NCBI RefSeq assembly: GCF_029382225.1
Contig: NZ_JARLTC010000043.1
Location: 36,348 to 100,347 of the forward strand
Direction: 5' to 3'
Origin: Spongiactinospora sp. TRM90649
GTDB taxonomy: Bacteria > Actinomycetota > Actinomycetes > Streptosporangiales > Streptosporangiaceae
DNA length: 64,000 nucleotides
Part shown: piece by piece, positions 42,117 through 50,703 of the stretch
Layout of the letters: every line of letters starts with the position of its first letter
How positions within the stretch are numbered: the stretch's first letter is position 1
Translations under genes and position numbers: made by a program
The notes under the pieces: model-generated
What the model was told of the DNA's origin: nothing
Seen by the model: the letters and a program-made list of their open reading frames with translations, nothing else
Databases searched by the model: none

Positions 42117-43409
42117 TCACAGCGCCTGGGATTCGGAGTAGCCGGTGATCAGGGAGGCGGGGTCCTGGCGTGCCAGTTCCAGCGCCTCGCGTGACGAGAT
42201 GCGGCCGGGGATCGTGCGGGCGGCGATCTCGCCGGAGACCACGGCGGCGGCGAACGAGGTGCCCGACCAGCGGACGGACCCGCCGAAGCCGACATATCTC
42301 GGGGTGCCGACCTGCTCTCCCCTGCCGTTGCGGTGCCGGATGACGACCTCGCCGCGCAAATAGGGCCCCTCCAGGTCGACGCCGGGGGCCAGCACGCCGA
42401 TCCAGGGCACCTTGGGGGTGAACGGCGCGATCTCCCCGCCGGCGGCGCACGCGCCTACCGCGAGGACCTGCGGCATCGCGGCGGGCCAGCTCGCGGAGTT
42501 GTCGTGCAGCCCCTCGGGCACCATGTCCGGGTGGTCGGCCCGGACCTTGCTGACGTTGCCGTGGTTGCCCGCGGCCACGACGACGACGGTCTCGTCGGAG
42601 ACGACGCCGAGGGCGGCGCGGAAGATCAGCGGTTCGAGGCCGTCGTCGGTCTGCTGCCCGCCGATGGACAGGTTGAGCACGTGCGGCCTGCCGCGCGCCA
42701 CCGAGGCCATCGCCTTGGCCACGCTCCAGGCGTCGCCCTGGGCGTTCTCGTCCAGGACCGCCTGCACCGACACCTCGGCCGCCGGGGCGCGCATCAGGAT
42801 CCGGCCCACGATCATGGTCGCGTGGCCCTCGGTGTAGGCCCAGCCCTCGGTGCCCGGCGCGGCGGGCAGCATGTCGCGCGCGACCGCCGTGACGTACTTG
42901 TCCTGGAACAGCGGATGCGGGTACACGCGGGTGTCGAGGACGCCCACCCGCACGCCCTCCCCCTCGCCCTCGTGCGCCGCGCCGAGCGACTCGATGGCGA
43001 CGGCGGGCGCGGGGTCGCCCTCCAGGCCGCCGCTGATGTACGGCTCGCCCCTGACCTCCTCGACCCCCCGGTTCTTGCCCATCACCGGGGTCCAGTCGTC
43101 GTACTCCCGCCGGAAGCGCAGCCGAAGGCCGCGCAGGATGATGTCGATCTCGTGGACGTTGCCCTCGCCGCGCTGTTCAATAAGATCCCTTTCCAGATTC
43201 GGATCGGCTTCGAGAAGCGCGGCGACCGCACCGGAAAGATTGGGAATGGTAATTCGCGCGAGCCGCAGCAGGCTATTGCGCTCGATATCGAGATCCGTGA
43301 CGCCCGCACCGATCCGGTCTAATTGACGGAGGACCACACCGAGGTGCGGCAGGACCACCACGAGCTGGTCTTTCTCGTAGATCTCGACTCTGCCTCTGGC
43401 CAGACCCAT
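42117..43409 (-). CDS. Cytoplasmic S8-family serine peptidase (subtilase)
   Basis: A 430-residue subtilisin-fold protease. The catalytic triad is complete: Asp159 in GVLDTRVYPHP, His196 in EGHATMIVG and Ser385 in WSGTSFAAAVVSG, with oxyanion Asn282 in AAGNHG. The motifs deviate slightly (DTR for DTG, GHAT for GHGT). An N-terminal ~145-residue helical region is not a standard I9 propeptide, and there is no signal peptide, so the enzyme should act in the cytosol. It heads the operon with the ECF sigma factor and is preceded by a strong copy of the shared promoter motif. GGGGAG precedes the ATG. Confidence 0.92.
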   Translation of the reverse strand: MGLARGRVEIYEKDQLVVVLPHLGVVLRQLDRIGAGVTDLDIERNSLLRLARITIPNLSGAVAALLEADPNLERDLIEQRGEGNVHEIDIILRGLRLRFRREYDDWTPVMGKNRGVEEVRGEPYISGGLEGDPAPAVAIESLGAAHEGEGEGVRVGVLDTRVYPHPLFQDKYVTAVARDMLPAAPGTEGWAYTEGHATMIVGRILMRAPAAEVSVQAVLDENAQGDAWSVAKAMASVARGRPHVLNLSIGGQQTDDGLEPLIFRAALGVVSDETVVVVAAGNHGNVSKVRADHPDMVPEGLHDNSASWPAAMPQVLAVGACAAGGEIAPFTPKVPWIGVLAPGVDLEGPYLRGEVVIRHRNGRGEQVGTPRYVGFGGSVRWSGTSFAAAVVSGEIAARTIPGRISSREALELARQDPASLITGYSESQAL

Positions 43410-43445
43410 GTTCGTACTCCCCTGTCGGCGGGCCTTCTCTTAGGC

Positions 43446-43476
43446 ACAGAGGAGGCTCGTCATGGGTTGATACACC
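43446..43476 (-). promoter_or_regulatory. ECF-type promoter P1 of the subtilase-sigma operon
   Basis: GGTGTATCAACCC (43476-43464), 11 bp, then CCTCTGT (43452-43446) on the minus strand, 37 bp before the subtilase ATG. The same two blocks with the same spacing and the same distance to ATG occur at P2 before the vWA gene. Confidence 0.7.
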
Positions 43477-43495
43477 TACTGTGCGGCAAATTCCG

Positions 43496-43525
43496 TTGAC
43501 CGGTGGCGCGGTGTTTGCTCATGCT
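43496..43525 (+). promoter_or_regulatory. Housekeeping-type promoter of the CHAT gene
   Basis: TTGACC (43496-43501), 18 bp, CATGCT (43520-43525) predicts transcription starting at the ATG at 43533, so the CHAT mRNA would be leaderless. It is divergent from P1 and does not share its motif. Confidence 0.5.
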
Positions 43526-43532
43526 TCCTTGC

Positions 43533-46202
43533 ATGGAATCCGGCGTGTTATCCGATCGGGCCCGTGCGGCGCTCCGCATGGCCGAGGTCGACCCGCCTCG
43601 CTCCGTGACCGTGGCGAGCGGGGTGGCCGCCGACGCCAGGGCGGCGGGCGACCTGGTCTCGGCCGCCGTGGCCGAGCGCGCCCTCGGGCTGGCCGCGTTG
43701 CACCTGCAGGACCTCGACACCGCGCTGCGCCACCTGCGGGTGGCGGTGCGCACCGGCTACCGGGCGCGGGCGCCGCAGATCGCCGCCGAGGCCCGGATGA
43801 CCCTGGCGTTCGTGCTCAACGTGCGCGGGCGCCCGCGCCACGGCCTGCGGGAGATCGACGCCGCGCTGGCCGAGCTGCGCGGGGTGCCCTGGGCGCGGGC
43901 CACCGCGCAGCGCGGGGCGATACTCAACCAGCTCGGCCGGCTCGACGAGGCGCTGTCCAGCTACCGCACCGCCCTGCCGCACCTGCGCAGGGCGAAGGAC
44001 CACCTGTGGGTGCAGCGGGTGCTGCTCAACCGGGCGGTGCTGCACGGGCGCAGGCAGGAGTTCGGCGCGGCGCAGAGCGACCTGCGCGCGGCCGAGGAGC
44101 TGTGCCTGCGCCACGACCTGGGGCTGCCCCTGGCGTTCGTGCGGCAGAACCTCGGGTGGATCAGGGCGATGCGGGGCGACGTCCCGGCGGCGCTGCGCTG
44201 CTTCGAGGCGGCCGAGGCCACGCTGCGCGACCTGCGCTCCGAAGTCGCCTGGCTACTGCTGGACCGGGGCGAGCTGCTGCTCTCGGTCCATCTGATCGCC
44301 GAGGCAAGGGAGGCGGCCGAGGCGGCGGTGCGGGCCTTCCAGGAGGAACGGCGCGGGATCGGGCTGCCCGAGGCCCGGCTGCTGCTCGCGCGGGCCCGCG
44401 CTCTGGACGGCGACGCGGCCGGGGCCCACGAGCAGGCCGGGACGGCGCTGCGCGAGTTCACCCGCCAGCAGCGTCCCGAGTGGGCGGCCCTGGCCAGATA
44501 CGTGGCCCTGCGCTCCCGCCTGGACGAGAACCGGGACGTCCGGCGCGACCGGGCCGATGGGCGGCGGCTGGAGCAGGCCGCCGACGAGTTGTGCCGGGCG
44601 GGGTGGCCCGCGGAGGCGCTGGAGGCGCGGCTGGCGGCGGCCGATCTGGCCCTGCGGCACGGGCGGGTGCAGCGGGCCTGCGAGCAGTTGAGCCTGGTCA
44701 GTGTGGCGCGGCGGCGCGGGCCCGTCAACCTGCGCGCGATGGGCTGGCACGCCGAGGCGCTGATCAGGCGCTCGCGTCCCGGCGGGCGCGGGGCGCTCGC
44801 GGCGGCGGGGCACGCGATGCGGATCCTGATCGAGCACCAGTCCACCTGGGGGGCGACCGACCTGCGCGCGCACGCGGCGGCGCACCGGGTGGATCTGGCC
44901 GAGCTGGGACTGCGGCTGGCGATGGAGCGGGGGCGTCCCGCCCAGGTGCTGTCGTGGGCCGAGCAGGGCCGGGCGACGAGCCTGCTGGCGCGGCCGGTGC
45001 GCCCGCCGTCCGATCCGAGGCTCGCGGCGATGCTGGCCCGGCTGCGCGTCACCGTGGCCGAGATCGAGGAGTCCGCCGGGGAGCGGTCCGCGCCCGCCCG
45101 CCTGTTGCACCGCCAGGTCGCCCTGGAGCGGGAGATCCGCGACTACTGCCGCGCCCACCCGCCGGGCCGTGACGTGCTGATGATCCCCCAGGTGGGGGTG
45201 GAGGAGCTGGCGAAGGCGCAGGGCCCCGCCGCGCTGCTGGAGTTCGTGCATCTGGACGGCACGCTGCACGTGCTCACCCTGGTCGAGGGCCGCCTGCGGC
45301 TGACCACGCTCGGGCCCTCCGCGCCGCTGCCGAACCTGCTGGCCCACATCCCGTTCACGCTGCGCCGCCTGGCCCGCCCCGAGACCCCCGCCCCGAGCCG
45401 GGAGGCGGGGCTGGCCATGCTCCGTGACATCGCCGCCCGCATCGACGACTTCCTCTTCGGGCCGGTGCGCGCGGAGATCCGCGACCGGCCGCTGGTGCTG
45501 GCGCCGACCGGCGCGCTGCAGTTCCTGCCGTGGGCGGTGCTGCCGTCGTGCGCGGGGCGTCCGGTGACCGTCGCGCCCTCTCTGGCCCTGTGGCACGCCG
45601 GGCTGGTGTCGCCCCGCTCGCCCGGCCACGTCCTCGCCGCCGCCGGGCCGGGCCTGCCGGAGGCGCTGCGCGAGGCGCGGAGCGTGGCCGCGCTGCACGA
45701 CACGGCGCCGCTGGTCGGGGCCGAGGCCACGGCAGAGGCGGTCACGTCGGCGCTGAACGGCTCGGCCCTGGCGCACCTGGCCGCGCACGGCCGCGTGCAC
45801 CCCACCAACCCGCTGTTCTCCGCGATTCGCCTGCACGACGGGCCGCTGACCGCCTTCGACCTGCAGGGGCTGGCGTCCGCGCCACAGATCGTGGTGCTGG
45901 CGGCCTGCGACGCGGGACGCTCCGCCGTCCGCCCGGGCGACGAGGTGCTCGGCCTGGGCGCGACCCTGCTCGCGCAGGGCACGCGCCAGGTCGTCGCCCC
46001 GGTGATCGCCATCCAGGACGCGCTGACCGGCCCCCTGATGACCGCCTTCCACCGGCTGCTCATCCAGGGGCTCTCCGCGGCCACCGCGCTGGCCTGCGCG
46101 CAGCGGTCGATGTCGGATCACGTCGCGGCGTGGGCCACCGCCGTGGCGTTCCTGGCCATCGGCGCCGACCAGACCTTCGCCCCGGCGTCGTCGTCCGGGT
46201 GA
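43533..46202 (+). CDS. TPR-repeat CHAT-domain (caspase-like) protease
   Basis: An 889-residue cytosolic protein. The first ~530 residues are helical repeats of TPR type (for example ALSSYRTALPHLRRAKDHL). The C-terminal CHAT domain carries the caspase-type dyad, His752 in LAAHGRVH and Cys792 in VLAACDAGRS, followed by LGLGATLLAQGTRQVVAPV. CHAT proteases cleave partner proteins on sensing a signal; the TPR part usually binds the partner. I choose ATG 43533 because a promoter is placed for a leaderless start there; GTG 43503 and ATG 43521 are in frame. It is convergent with the vWA gene and divergent from the subtilase operon. Confidence 0.9.
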   Translation: MESGVLSDRARAALRMAEVDPPRSVTVASGVAADARAAGDLVSAAVAERALGLAALHLQDLDTALRHLRVAVRTGYRARAPQIAAEARMTLAFVLNVRGRPRHGLREIDAALAELRGVPWARATAQRGAILNQLGRLDEALSSYRTALPHLRRAKDHLWVQRVLLNRAVLHGRRQEFGAAQSDLRAAEELCLRHDLGLPLAFVRQNLGWIRAMRGDVPAALRCFEAAEATLRDLRSEVAWLLLDRGELLLSVHLIAEAREAAEAAVRAFQEERRGIGLPEARLLLARARALDGDAAGAHEQAGTALREFTRQQRPEWAALARYVALRSRLDENRDVRRDRADGRRLEQAADELCRAGWPAEALEARLAAADLALRHGRVQRACEQLSLVSVARRRGPVNLRAMGWHAEALIRRSRPGGRGALAAAGHAMRILIEHQSTWGATDLRAHAAAHRVDLAELGLRLAMERGRPAQVLSWAEQGRATSLLARPVRPPSDPRLAAMLARLRVTVAEIEESAGERSAPARLLHRQVALEREIRDYCRAHPPGRDVLMIPQVGVEELAKAQGPAALLEFVHLDGTLHVLTLVEGRLRLTTLGPSAPLPNLLAHIPFTLRRLARPETPAPSREAGLAMLRDIAARIDDFLFGPVRAEIRDRPLVLAPTGALQFLPWAVLPSCAGRPVTVAPSLALWHAGLVSPRSPGHVLAAAGPGLPEALREARSVAALHDTAPLVGAEATAEAVTSALNGSALAHLAAHGRVHPTNPLFSAIRLHDGPLTAFDLQGLASAPQIVVLAACDAGRSAVRPGDEVLGLGATLLAQGTRQVVAPVIAIQDALTGPLMTAFHRLLIQGLSAATALACAQRSMSDHVAAWATAVAFLAIGADQTFAPASSSG

Positions 46203-46210
46203 TCCGCGCC

Positions 46211-46245
46211 GGGCGCGGCGCCCCGCCGTACGGGACGCCGCGCCC
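46211..46245. terminator. Hairpin between convergent CHAT and vWA genes
   Basis: Arms 46211-46225 and 46231-46245 pair at 14 of 15 positions around a five-base loop. It lies in the 49-bp gap between the two stop codons and could serve both strands. No T-run follows. Confidence 0.5.
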
Positions 46246-46251
46246 GTGCCG

Positions 46252-47976
46252 TCACGCCCTGCGGGGTTCTACCGCGCGGGTGTGGACGGCGGGGACGCCG
46301 GTCTGCTCTTTGACGCCGCCGGCGGTGTAGACGCCGGTCACGACGAGCGGGCGGTCCGACACCAGGTCGAGCACTCCCAGCGTGGGCGTGGCGTGGTCCA
46401 GGCGGACCGCCTCGCCGAGGGCGCAGCAGTCGTCCATGGTGGCCTCGCCCGGCTGGAGCCGGATCCGCGCGAACGGCTTGGCCTCGACGGTCTTGGGCTC
46501 CCGCCCGACCGGCTTGCCGTTCAGCAGGACCGGCGCGAACCGCTTCTCCACCAGCACCGGGCACGGGCCCGGGTTGTAGATGGTCACCGCGGTCGCGTAG
46601 CGCCCGGCCGCGACCGTCGAGCACTCCCGCTCGCCGACCGGCTTGCGCGTGCCGCACAAGACCTCGACGACGTGGTGGTACTCGCAGGCGGGCACGGTGA
46701 TCCGCACCGGCTTGCCGCCGACCACGGCCCCGTCGGCGACGACGTCGAGCGAGCCGGAGAAGACCTGCGGGTCCTCCGCGCACTCCACGGTGCCGGTCCA
46801 GGAGACGTCGAAGGCGAGGTGGTGCTCGGTGTCGCCGCGCAGCGGGCCGTAGCCCCCGGCGGGCGCGATCCCGGCGACGAACCCGGCGATGGACGCGCTG
46901 GGCACGAGCCGCACGTTGCCGGTCACCGTCACCGCGTCCTTGATCAGGGCGATCAGGGTCGCGAGGATGTCGGCGGCGGCGCCGATGACGTGGGTGCCCC
47001 CGGTCGCGCCGGTGATGCGGGTGGCCTGACCGGAGGTGCCGCCGATCGTGCACACCGTGTAATCGCCGGCGTCGCGCACCGGGTCGTCGTCGAGGCCCGC
47101 CGGGTAGAACCCGGTGATCGTGCTGACCGCGACGACGGTGACGCCCGCCGCCCGCAGCGCGTCGGTGGCGGTGCCCTCGGTCACGTCGGCGCCCGCGCCG
47201 GAGATCGCCGCGCACACCGGGTCGTGGCCGGGGGCGTCGCCGAACCAGGCGATGATCCGCCGGGCGTCGGGCCGCCAGCCGGTCGCCGGATCCTTGGCGA
47301 TGTTCTCCAGGGCGAAGAGCTGCGCCTCGGATCCGTCGCCGCCGCCCACCGCCGACCAGGTGAGCACGGCGTTGCGCACGCTCACCGTGTCGGTGCCGGG
47401 GGCGAGCTGGTGCTGGAAGGCGTAGCCCCCCGAGCCCTCCACGGGGAAGTCGCGGTAGTTGCCCACGCCGAACGCGACGTCGAAGACGGTGGGGTCGAGT
47501 GCCGTGAGAATCGAGTCGATCCCCGCCTGCACCGCGGTGAGCGCCGGGCTCATGCTGCCGGTGGTGTCGGCCAGCAGGTAGACGTCGGCCTTCGGCTTCA
47601 CGCCGGACACCGGGATCGTCACGGTCACGCGCTCGTCGAGGCGGGCGCACTCGCGCAGCACGAGGTCATTGGACGCCGGGTCGACGATGACGGGGCTGGA
47701 GCGTTCCAAGGCGACGCGTGCGGCGGCGGTGACCTCGGGTGTGAAGAGCGCCCGACCGGCCGCCCCCTCCAGCTCCGCGAGCGCCGCCTCCTCGCCGTCG
47801 TCCCCGACGACGACCTGGTGGACCTCGTTCGGCCGCCCCTCCGCGGCCCCCCAGTAGCGGTGGACGGCCCCGCCCGCCACCCGGTCGCTCTCCTCTGCGA
47901 CCACGCGCACGCCATCGGTGCCGAGGCTGCGGGCGAGCAGTGCGCGCGCGGCGGCCTGGACGTCGATCGATTCCAT
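46252..47976 (-). CDS. vWA-domain protein with C-terminal beta domains
   Basis: A 574-residue protein with no signal peptide. After an N-terminal ~125-residue helical region, the von Willebrand A domain starts at ADVYLLADTTGSMSPAL; the MIDAS residues are Asp137, Thr139 and Ser141, with RIIAWFGDAPGHD further on. The domain resembles integrin-beta-like vWA modules. From about residue 330 several beta-sandwich-like segments follow, with paired Cys residues (VECAED, PACEYHHVVEVLCG, DDCCALG). The strong ribosome site GAGGAAGGAAG precedes ATG 47976. The promoter P2 ties it to the ECF sigma factor; a role as scaffold or target of the two proteases is inferred. Confidence 0.88.
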   Translation of the reverse strand: MESIDVQAAARALLARSLGTDGVRVVAEESDRVAGGAVHRYWGAAEGRPNEVHQVVVGDDGEEAALAELEGAAGRALFTPEVTAAARVALERSSPVIVDPASNDLVLRECARLDERVTVTIPVSGVKPKADVYLLADTTGSMSPALTAVQAGIDSILTALDPTVFDVAFGVGNYRDFPVEGSGGYAFQHQLAPGTDTVSVRNAVLTWSAVGGGDGSEAQLFALENIAKDPATGWRPDARRIIAWFGDAPGHDPVCAAISGAGADVTEGTATDALRAAGVTVVAVSTITGFYPAGLDDDPVRDAGDYTVCTIGGTSGQATRITGATGGTHVIGAAADILATLIALIKDAVTVTGNVRLVPSASIAGFVAGIAPAGGYGPLRGDTEHHLAFDVSWTGTVECAEDPQVFSGSLDVVADGAVVGGKPVRITVPACEYHHVVEVLCGTRKPVGERECSTVAAGRYATAVTIYNPGPCPVLVEKRFAPVLLNGKPVGREPKTVEAKPFARIRLQPGEATMDDCCALGEAVRLDHATPTLGVLDLVSDRPLVVTGVYTAGGVKEQTGVPAVHTRAVEPRRA

Positions 47977-48012
47977 CTCGGGCTTCCTTCCTCACGGAAC
48001 CGGTTCGACTGG

Positions 48013-48043
48013 ACAGAGGACCGGCCGCGAGGGTTGATACACC
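48013..48043 (-). promoter_or_regulatory. ECF-type promoter P2 of the vWA gene
   Basis: GGTGTATCAACCC (48043-48031), 11 bp, CCTCTGT (48019-48013) on the minus strand, 37 bp from the ATG. Both blocks and both distances equal those of P1, while the intervening 11 bp differ, which argues for selection on the motif. Confidence 0.7.
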
Positions 48044-48083
48044 CTGGGATGGATACGCTCCGATAACGATCGGCTGCGTAGCG

Positions 48084-48932
48084 TCAGAACGCCGTGCCGA
48101 CCCCGGCGACGAGCGCGGTCAGGGTGGCGCCGAGCGGGGCGTCCAGGACCACCATGGCCTCGGCGTCGGCCCGGGTGGGGCCCTGGTTGACGATCGCCAC
48201 CGGTATGCCGTGCTCCCTGGCGCGGCGCACGAAGCGGTAGCCGGACATCACGGTCAGGGACGATCCCAGGACGATCAGCGACCCGGCGCGCTCGGTCATC
48301 GTGAAGCACTCCTCTACGCGGGGCCTGGGCACGTTCTCGCCGAAGAACACCACGTCGGGCTTGAGCACGCCGCCGCAGCCGTGGCAGTCCACGACGGTGA
48401 ACGCCTCGATCACGGCGTCGGCGATCACGGCGTCGCCGTCGGGGTTGATCTGGTCCACCGCGGCGCCCCAGCCGGGGTTGGCGGCGCTGAGCCGCTCGTG
48501 CAGCAGGGTCCGGGGGCTGCGCAGCCCGCAGCCCAGGCAGCGCACCCGGTCGAGGGCGCCGTGCAGTTCCACCACGCCGCGCGCGCCGGCGGCCTGGTGC
48601 AGGCCGTCCACGTTCTGCGTGATGACGCCGCCCAGCAGGCCGAGTCGCTGGAGTTCGGCCACCGCGCGGTGGCCCGCGTTGGGGGCGGCGCGGGCGATGT
48701 GCCGCCAGCCCAGGTGGCTGCGCGCCCAGTAGCGACGGCGGGCGGCGGCGCTGCCCAGGAACGCCTGGTAGGTCATCGGCTCGGTCCGCCGTCGGCGGCC
48801 TGTCTCGCCTCGATAGTCGGGAATGCCGGATTCCGTGGAAAGCCCGGCTCCGCTGAGGACCACCACCCCGCCGTCCGCGACGAGATCGACGAGCGATTCG
48901 AACGCGGCACCCAGGTCTATCGTCTGAGTCAC
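48084..48932 (-). CDS. Sir2-family NAD-dependent protein deacylase
   Basis: A 282-residue sirtuin. NAD-binding motif VVLSGAGLSTESGIPDYRG at about 24-42, TQNVDGLHQAAG, catalytic His in VVELHG, and zinc Cys pairs RCLGC and CHGC followed by LKPDVVFFGENVP are all present. Normal length for a bacterial class with cytosolic deacylase activity. The GTG at 48932 overlaps the upstream MFS stop (GTGA), so the two are translated together, an unusual pairing. Confidence 0.93.
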   Translation of the reverse strand: MTQTIDLGAAFESLVDLVADGGVVVLSGAGLSTESGIPDYRGETGRRRRTEPMTYQAFLGSAAARRRYWARSHLGWRHIARAAPNAGHRAVAELQRLGLLGGVITQNVDGLHQAAGARGVVELHGALDRVRCLGCGLRSPRTLLHERLSAANPGWGAAVDQINPDGDAVIADAVIEAFTVVDCHGCGGVLKPDVVFFGENVPRPRVEECFTMTERAGSLIVLGSSLTVMSGYRFVRRAREHGIPVAIVNQGPTRADAEAMVVLDAPLGATLTALVAGVGTAF

Positions 48933-50149
48933 ATATCCATATTGCCGGAAGCGCGGCGCCGTCTCGTGGTCACGATCAGGTAGATCCACGCGAGCAGGGC
49001 GGTCACCGTCCCCGCGCCGTACATCGCGGCCGCGCTCGCGGTGAGGGCCGCGCCGCCCAGGGCCGTGCCCAGCGCGATGCCCACGTAGATCGCCGAGGAG
49101 TTCACCGAGACGACCAGGGGCACCTCGTCCGGCGCCGCGCCGATGAGCCGGTGCTGCTGCGGAGGCGTCTGCGCCCACGAGGCGGCGCCCCACAGGAAGA
49201 CGAGCGCGGCCACGGCCGGGGCGGGCGCGCCGCCGCCGGCCGCCAGCAGGTGGGAGAGCGCGAACGCCAGCGCCATGGCCGGGTAGACCACGCCCAGGAC
49301 GCTCACCGGCCCCCGGCGGTCCGTGCCGTGGCCGGAGCCCAGGATGCCCAGCACCGCGCCCACGCCGTAGACCGCGAGCATCCACACCGCGGCCGTGCCG
49401 GTCACGCCCATCGCGGCCAGCGCGGGCACGCTGTAGGCGTACGCGGTGTAGGCCGCGGTCATGCCGAGCACGGTGAGCGGCAGCACGGTGAGCACGCCGG
49501 GGCGGCGCAGGACGCCCATCCGCTCGCGCAGCGGCACCCGTCCGGCGCCCGGCAACGGGGGCAGGCTCACCCTGACGCCTCCCGCGACGGCCAGGCACAG
49601 CCCCGCGACGGCGGCGAGCACGGCCCGCCAGTTCGCCAGGTGGCCGATCAAGGCGCCCAGCGGCACCCCCAGGGCGGCCGCGGCGGTCAGCCCGCCGACC
49701 ACGAACGCCAGCGCCCGGCCCCGGAACTCCGGACCGGCCAGCTCAGCCCCCGCCGCCCCCGCCGTGGGGATGAAGGCGGCGGCCCCGGCCGCGGCGAGCA
49801 CCCGGGTGGCGGTCAGCGCGGGAAGGCCGGGGGCGAGGGCCGATCCCAGGTCGGCCACGGCGAGCACGCACAGCCCGCCGACCAGCAGCGCCCGGCGCGG
49901 CATCCGGGCCGTCATCGTCGCGAGCACCGGGGCCAGCGCCGCGTACGCCAGCGCGAACACGGTCACCGACTGCCCGGCCGCCGCCTCGCTCACCCCGAGC
50001 GAGGCGGCCATCGCGGGCAGGAACCCCGCGACGGCGAACACCCCCGTGCCCACCGCGAACGTGCCCACGGCCAGGACCAGCACGGACATCGGCGCCCGCG
50101 TACCGGCACCGGCCGGCGCCCCCACCGTCGTGCGCGGCGTGTCGGTCAT
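48929..50149 (-). CDS. MFS efflux transporter (DHA1-like)
   Basis: A 406-residue transporter with twelve membrane segments. The DHA1 motif A-like loop is degenerate (MTARMPRRALLVGG) and motif C-like glycine-rich helix GGLTAAAALGVPLGALIG is present. GAGGGG precedes ATG 50149. It resembles Cmx/AraJ-type drug or sugar exporters. A separate, frameshifted MFS remnant lies just upstream and in a longer frame appears fused to it, but the two are distinct genes. Confidence 0.9.
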   Translation of the reverse strand: MTDTPRTTVGAPAGAGTRAPMSVLVLAVGTFAVGTGVFAVAGFLPAMAASLGVSEAAAGQSVTVFALAYAALAPVLATMTARMPRRALLVGGLCVLAVADLGSALAPGLPALTATRVLAAAGAAAFIPTAGAAGAELAGPEFRGRALAFVVGGLTAAAALGVPLGALIGHLANWRAVLAAVAGLCLAVAGGVRVSLPPLPGAGRVPLRERMGVLRRPGVLTVLPLTVLGMTAAYTAYAYSVPALAAMGVTGTAAVWMLAVYGVGAVLGILGSGHGTDRRGPVSVLGVVYPAMALAFALSHLLAAGGGAPAPAVAALVFLWGAASWAQTPPQQHRLIGAAPDEVPLVVSVNSSAIYVGIALGTALGGAALTASAAAMYGAGTVTALLAWIYLIVTTRRRRASGNMDM

Positions 50150-50269
50150 CTCGCATCCCCTCGGGATAGGGGATGTCCCGATTCCGGTCATGGGAAGATC
50201 CGGGATCGGCCACGAGGTGATGGCGGTCAGGCGGGCGTCCTGGCGGTCGGCGCGACGCCTCTCGTCATG

Positions 50270-50697
50270 GGCAACGGCTCGGCGCCGGCCATCGGGCGCG
50301 TGCCCTGGGCCTCGGGCACGGCGGCGGCCGGGATGGGCGCGTTGCAGTTCGCGCTCGGCGCGGCCGTCTCCCCACTGGAAGAGCACGGGCAGCGCGACGA
50401 CGGCGGGCGCGCCGAGCGCGACCACCACCAGCAGCACCGCGGACATCCCCAGCGCCGCGCACTGCCCGATCGTCATCGGCGTCCGCGGCCGCAGGCGGCC
50501 GACCAGGCGCGCACTGAGCAGGCCGACCGAGATCATGCCGAGCGAGTTGACCGCGAACACGACGGTGTAGGCGGTGGTGGACAGGCCGAGCACGTCCTGC
50601 AGCACGAAGGGCGAGGCGGAGATGTAGGCCATCAGGCCGCCGAAGGCGAACGCCACGGGCCAGCGCCTGGCCCAGGTAATATGTGGACACAAATACC
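50270..50697 (-). pseudogene. Truncated Bcr/CflA-type MFS gene
   Basis: About 95 codons of a drug-resistance MFS protein remain in frame (FAFGGLMAYISASPFVLQDV, then RLRPRTPMTIGQCAALGM). Near 50380 the frame shifts, and the remaining portion (PNAT-like and LPMTRG-like parts) is scattered over other frames. The first half of the transporter is missing. It is divergent from an equally decayed MarR gene, so a regulator/exporter pair has been lost here. Confidence 0.7.
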
Positions 50698-50703
50698 GCA
50701 TTG

